This document shows, one piece after another, positions 13,189-20,001 of a DNA stretch of 22,168 bases. The position numbers and the translations under genes are program-made. The first letter of the stretch is position 1. Every line of letters begins with the position of its first letter. A model generated the notes under the pieces. It was not told the DNA's origin. It ran no database searches and worked only from the letters and a program-made list of their open reading frames with translations. The DNA lies in assembly GCA_964200075.2 (NCBI GenBank), contig CAXNAA020000349.1, forward strand, positions 1-22,168. The letters are read 5' to 3'. Origin of the DNA: Sphacelaria rigidula. Taxonomy: Eukaryota > Phaeophyceae > Sphacelariales.

Positions 13189-15896
13189 ACAACAGGCGAA
13201 TCGCACCATGTGCTACGCGACTCTAGTGACCGTGCCTGCAATGGAAATCGTGCTGGACAAAGCTCGCTCGTCGTTGAGCTTTTCGACATTTGATGGAATA
13301 TAAGAAAACAGTTTCGTCAAGCCTGTTTACAGAACCAGTTTACAGTCCCAGCACACCTGATTCTCTGCGTCGCAAACTCCACAGGCTCCGATTCGTACTT
13401 CACGGGCTCCTCAGGTCGGAATGAAGCCGCGATTTCTCGACGGCTACCCGCCGGCAGGTGCCCAACCGAGGGGTAAAACTTGAAGTGTTTGTGGCTAAAA
13501 GTGAACGTGCGCGCGAAAGACACGGTTCGACGGGGACGACAGGGTGCTCACGGCGACATGAAGCACGCTTTGTAGGTGGCAGAAACAAGCGTTCCCGGTT
13601 GCATCAGCAGTTGTTTCGAGACGGGTGGATACGTCTATGGTAATTGGTCAAATATGGGTAGCGGAGGAGCTGGTGTACTGTGCGCCCTAGACTTGGATCG
13701 AGTGGCAGTGGCACGGGATAGGGGGGGGGGGGGGGGCGCCCGCGGGGGGTTTTGTGTGGGGGAGCGTTGTTGTCCCCTTTCGCCCCCAGGGTGGGCGGGG
13801 CGCCCCTCGNNNNNNNNNNGTACTGGGCGCCCTGGTCTTGGAGCGGGTGGCGGGGGCCGGGGAGGGGGGGGGGGGGGCGCTCGTGAGCGTTACGTTGTAG
13901 TGGACACGTTCTGTACTCTATCCGCACCTAGAGTGAGAGCGACTCTGCTTGTGCTCACCAGAATACGTTATTTTTTAGTATTCAAACATCAGCCATGCCA
14001 CAAACACACAGTCACCCATTTACCCCTCACAAACGGCAATGTGGTCCATCCCTCCTTCTTGTCGCTACTCAGACTACACCTCGTCCTGTACAGGGCGTGC
14101 TTTCGGCAGGGATATCCGTAACAGCTGGTACAAAACAATGTTTGCGGCGTTTGAGCAACGACTTCAAATTGGGTTGGGTAAGCTGGAATTGGCGGGCATG
14201 AGTTGATGAAGCGTCCGTGACAACGCGCGAGAGAGGGGTAACGTCATTCAGGGGTATTGGCGATGTACCCACGGAGTATATTGGATACAACAGGGGGCAC
14301 CTTTGATAGAAAAATGCGCTCTTAATGATGACGCCATGAGAGGCTTTGATGAACACATGATAAAAAATGTGCAAGTTGAACGAAAAATTCTATTACGGAC
14401 ATACTTCGAAGTACACGTACGCGTGAAAAGACAGGGGTTCGAGAAACACATTCCCTGGAGATGAACAGGACAGTGTCGAACCTTGCAAGTCAGATTAGTC
14501 GGCATCGTCAGACACACTGTAGTGATCAGCCAAGATACAAGCCAACTGCCGAGAAACAAGAAGGTGATTGGCTTGTGGACCGGCGACATGGCACTACACA
14601 TGACGTTTGTTTGGCAGCGATGGGCACGGCTGATAGAATCTCGAGATGCCATATCGATGGTTTGAGGGTGGCTGTAATGCAGCCGAAATATGGTATATGA
14701 CTTGTACCTTGAGTTCAATTTTCACTCACCTTAGTAAGAGTCGCTCGCATACTAGCGAAGCCTCACTACTTTATCTTATGGTGGGAGTATCGTTTATTTT
14801 TCCCAGCTATCAATCTCCCCTGACTACGGCCCTTATATCACGTCAGCATATATTGTATACTCTTTCACCTAGCAAAATAGAAACGGCTTGCTGTAGCTCC
14901 TTGGTTCCACAACGAGAACGTGACCTCCTTGCCCACCAGTTGAGCGTCGGCAACAACGTCGCCGGTGGGCTGTGCCAAAACATTAGTCCCTACCGGGCCA
15001 CCCAGCGCGGCGGCTTCAGCTGTCGAAGAGGGTGCTTCCAGGATGTCCACCTTGCAGAGGATGAGAAAGGGTGGGGCCGGTGGATAAGATTAGGGGGCGG
15101 GACGTGGGCTACCGCTTGTCTACGACGTTGATCCTTCGACTGCAAAGCGGCTCATATCGTGGCTTACAATTTTTTGTGCATAATTTTATTCCCAACGATA
15201 TTGTCAAATCGCAGATAAACCAGCGTACATCATACCGATTCATGAATCGTCATTTTTAAAGCAATATAATATGATATGTGCACTAAGCTCAAAGTTTAAT
15301 CTGGGGGCGATCAGTTCTGTCGTAAATAAACGCAAAAAATACAGGCAGAATTTCGTAGCCTGAAAAAAGGAAAGAGGCACGGCATAGTTTCTCGACCGAA
15401 CGATCCCCGCCGCCTGTAGTCTGCAATGCACCCCTTCCCTCGCTGCCATCCTGTCGTGGTTGCCGCCATTTTTACACATGTAGAAGTATTGCAACCGCTC
15501 TCCTCAGTGCACAAACCTGGTCAAAGGTGAGCTCGTCGGCAACGGAAGCCCCGGGCAGATCCTCGAACACCACGTCGTGGCTTACGCAAGACCCATGCAG
15601 CAGGAACGTCGTCGCGTCGAACTGGTTATGAAGCACCGTCATTTTCAGGCGTTGCGCCAGTGCTTCCGGCTCACCCTCTTTCGGTTGACACCTCGGCTGA
15701 AACAGCACATCCATTGACTTTCGTTCCTACAGTCGGAGGGTCATAGGAAATATGCACCTTTTCATGTCGCAGAAAACTGGGGTGAGGGAAAATATGCTGC
15801 ACTTCTGCTTCATCAGTATACTCTGTTCTTTGTCTCTGTCTATCTGTTTATCTATCTATCTATCTGTCTATCTATCTATCTATATCTACCTATCTA

Positions 15897-15928
<32 letters not shown>

Positions 15929-18900
15929 CATTCATCCATCCATCCATCCTTCATCTGTCTATCAGCATGTCTGCATTTCTTTCTTTCTTTCTTTCTCTCT
16001 TTATCCTTCCACTTCCTCTGTTTCCTTTTTTCCGGGCATTTCCGCTCTGGTTACCGTGAGTACATCCGCCTTGTCACTACGGCTGAGCTCCTCTTGGACT
16101 AGCTAATAACACGTGATTTCACGAACTGGGGATGGATTTTGATTGGGGATGAGAACCCGGAGAATTAAAACCTTGGTATCCACACCAAATCTTCGAAATA
16201 TGGTCCAATTTGTTCACTTTCTGGTAGCTATTAAGGACCGCTACACGCCATATAAATTTGGATTTCGATAACCGAAATGTTGAGGTCCTAGGTGAAAAAC
16301 TAATTCTGGTGTCCGATCGGATCAACAGATTTCCCCAAAATTGGTTCTTCACCAAGGACCCCAGCATTTCGGTTACCGAAATCCAAATTTGTATGACGTG
16401 TAGTAGTTGTCAAAAGCTACCAGCAATCGAAGAAATGGAACCATATTTCGAAGATTTGGTGTGGATGCGAAGATTTTAATTCTCCGGGTTCTCATCCCCA
16501 ATAAACAAATCCATCCCCAATTTGCAAAATCACGCGATAATCCATCAACCATTCTATCGATTTATCTATGAATCCACCAGCTTTTCTCTCTTGCGTTCTC
16601 TCTTATCTACCCCTTTTCCGGGTTACCTATGGCGAGGGTTTTCATGTGGTCACCTCGAGTGTATATCATATGACTACGGCTGGATTTATAGTGGATCAGT
16701 CGATGTGTGACAACCAAGCAATCGAGCAGTACTGCATCTTTCGACACTCCCAGGCCTCCTGTTGCGTGAATCGTTTTCGAATTTTGGGATGCGTAGGCTT
16801 TTCCATGAGCGAATGCAGACTGCAAATACGCAGTTTCTCGAACGGGAGAAGCGCGCATCACTCAACACATATGCCGAGAGCGCCAATTTTCCGACGACGG
16901 ACCCCTCTACCATAGCACCTTTGGCTGAAGCGTAATCGACCCCCCCGCCGCGGCGAAGAGAAAATCGCCTTTGCGCTGACGATCGCGCTTCTTGGTCACA
17001 GACTCCACCATACCCACCGACGCATCTCCTTCCTTCCCTTCACCCTGTAGCATGGAGTATGCATGGCAGTTATGCACATGTAGGGGTGGGGAACACAGTG
17101 TTGCGGATGTGTGTTTCTACATCTTGCTGCAGCAGAGCAATTATGCTGACCTGATGCACCGTTGCATAATGGTCGAAAACGTACGGATTTGTGCCGCCTA
17201 CGCGTGCTCCTGCTGCATCGTACGTAACTCTCTTCGCCTTTTCTCGAGTGAGCTTTTCTCTAGTGAGCTTGACGAGCATTCACGTTACCCTTGCAAAAAA
17301 AAACAAAGAAGATAATACGATTCCAACTGATGACCTATTGCCGCCACGCTCCGATCGTCTAACGATCCGACTGTCACCATTGGGATGGAGAGAACATGGG
17401 CTCGATCCCTGCCAGGTGCTTCGGGGTTAAATTTTGAAGCATCTGATTTCCACCGTCGAACGCAGATGTACATGAGTAGACAAGAAGTAGTTGACTGAGT
17501 TTGTTTGACGAGAGTTGACGCAGTGCGGGAAGGCTGACGCAATCTGCGAGACCAAATTGCGAGGCTCGTACCAGGGAAAGATGGGCTGATCCCGTTAGAC
17601 TAGTAGACCACGGGCTTGTCCCGAAGAAGGGGAGGAATACAAAGCGTGACAAAAAAATGATGGTTCGATTACCCATATTTACCACTTCTGTATCCCAAGC
17701 GCTTGATGTTCACCTTTTAGGTACCCTAGTCCGGTATCTCTTGTCCCCCTTTTACTTCTCCCGACGAACCTGGGTGTCTGGGAGTTCCATTTCGAAGAGG
17801 CAGGACACGGGCAAGATGCCATCGTTGCGAAGAATCAGGGGTATGCGCCGAGACTTACGGGCGCTCACCTGAGCGCAACAACGGTAGACAACAACGGAAA
17901 TTACACGATTTGTCGTCAATAGTGCACACAAGGGCCATGCTTTGATGAAAACCCGGATAAGACAAGTACCTACGAAATTATGTCGCGCGGTTTGTCGTGT
18001 CTCTTCCGTCAGGAGTTTGCGAGATTAGTTTGAGAGCCTTGCAGGCGATCAGGGATCGATGTCGAAACCTTCGGGTGCCCACCATGGTCGCAACCCACAA
18101 CAGTGTGCAATGGCAACCGCTACGTGTTCACAAGCACCACACTCGCTGTGTGTGGTACCAGGTCGGGCGATTCCTGAGAAACGTTTCGTGCTTGCTATGA
18201 CCATCGGTTGGGCAGCCGATGCTTGCAGATTCACCTGGTACTTCTGAAAGTTGACCAGAAATCAATTCTGCTATCGCGGGCCAACCCCCGATAGCTGCCG
18301 CTTACAGCACGGACACGCACACCGGATACGGCAGAATCATACCGACAGCTGGTTCATGCCACAAACTCGGAATATGGATCTCAAAACGGCTTTCCCTCAG
18401 CACTCAACAAGACGCAAGCTCCTCGTCCATACGACGAAGCAGTGAAATAAACACACGTGAAGCTTCCTACCACGGTACCAGGATCTGTAACGGCTTCGCG
18501 TTAAAATATCCGCGTACACTCACATGATGTAATCATAATGTGCGCTTCGAAGAAGGCATGACGAAGCGCCGCATCAAACACCATCAAACCCATGTTTTTT
18601 GTGCAAAACTCATACGTTCACTTGGTAGCCTGAAAACGATTGGCATTCAAGTGCTCCATCTTCTGTTTCCCCTCCTTCCACTTCGCTCTAACGACTTCAG
18701 AAATCACACAGGGTAGGGATATTTAACTTCACCTCTCCGAAATCCATCAGAACAGCACCGGTTTGGTCTCTCTCTAGAGGGCTCTCAAGTGTAACCGTTG
18801 GCATTGTCCCCTTTCCGGACAGCAGAAACTCCATCCTGTTGTCATTCGGCGGCATGCACCCAGGCATCGCGGGGGCATTACAGGAGTCGTGGGGGCGTAC

Positions 18901-19959
18901 CCACGTATCCACATTGAATCAGCAGTGCTCGTCTGGATCCGAAAAGTGAGAGCTTTTTTGCATTTGCATGTACCATCTCGCTACATCATCGGACGATCCG
19001 TCAGACATCACGATGACCCGAAACCAAATCTAGAAATGGAGACCAATGTCTACACCAAAATGGTGTGGTGCATGGCCGGTTGTGAACACGCACGGTACTG
19101 CGGGGTATGTCATAAGTTCAGTCGAGAGGACAAGTACAACGTGCTACTACCAATGACAATGAGAGTGTTTTTGAAGGTATTTCCCGTGTCCAGCCGTTCC
19201 GAAAATGTCATTGCACATGAAGAACAAAATATTGAGAGGCGCGCAGCTATCCCATGATCCGCACTTCGTAAGACGTTCCTCGACGAGGCATATAAACACG
19301 GGAGGGATTACGTAATCTACCGCTGCCCCCTACAGTGTGAGTGAGTACTTCCGAGTCGACAATGAGTATCGTCGGGTTCAACGGTCATGTTTTAAACCAA
19401 CAAAAAAGCAATCGGTGAGAGAGATGGACACGACGGCATGCAAACGGGAGGATGATGACGGTGTTGGTACCCGTCAACAACGGGGGTGTTGCCAGGTATA
19501 CATATCAACCGACATATCGAAACATCGAAGGAGCAAGCACCGTGTCCAACACATTCGGGATGTTGGCATATGAGTCATTAAGCCGATGAGTTACCATACC
19601 ATGTATCAGTGTCACCACGCCCCGATGGTCAAACTGGCACACCAACGGCCGAGCTTGCACGGATTTTGTGGGTTCGATTCCCCGACGGACATTCGTGGGT
19701 TTCAACCCCGGTTACATAACCTGGTTGTCCGTTGCTGAAAGCGAAAACGTGAAGACGTGCGTAGAAAATGCAAAGTTCTACTCAAGTCTACGGGCTGCGG
19801 AGTTCTGGTTCAATGCTCCATAATGCTTGTCAGGTGGGTACCGGGAAGAGATTACTCAATCTCTCGAGACTGCGGATTCGTCCCAAAGAAGGGAGGGAAG
19901 GGGTGGGGGGGGGGGGCGTTCTCATTTGTAGGGGAGGGAAGGGGGGGGGGGGGGGGGGT

Positions 19960-20001
<42 letters not shown>

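Larger units (their letters stand above)
12755..13356 (-). other. Intron 8 (602 bases)
   Basis: Contains the telomere-type repeats at 13004-13070 and the CAA microsatellite at 13126-13194, listed separately. Nothing else recognised. Confidence 0.8.
15727..16918 (-). other. Intron 5 (1192 bases)
   Basis: Carries the 427-base foldback element at 16110-16536 and the CTAT microsatellite at 15829-15965. About 380 bases at 16537-16918 show nothing recognisable. Confidence 0.8.

Noticed and set aside
12800-13192. Frames with poly-Val, poly-Asn or poly-Thr and Gly-Leu repeats
   Set aside because: Translations of the CAA microsatellite and telomere-type repeats.
13576-14121. 181-codon plus-strand frame containing unknown residues
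   Set aside because: Runs across the assembly gap and G runs, with no domain.
15829-16005. CRISPR-like array
   Set aside because: Simple tetranucleotide microsatellite with no spacer and repeat structure.
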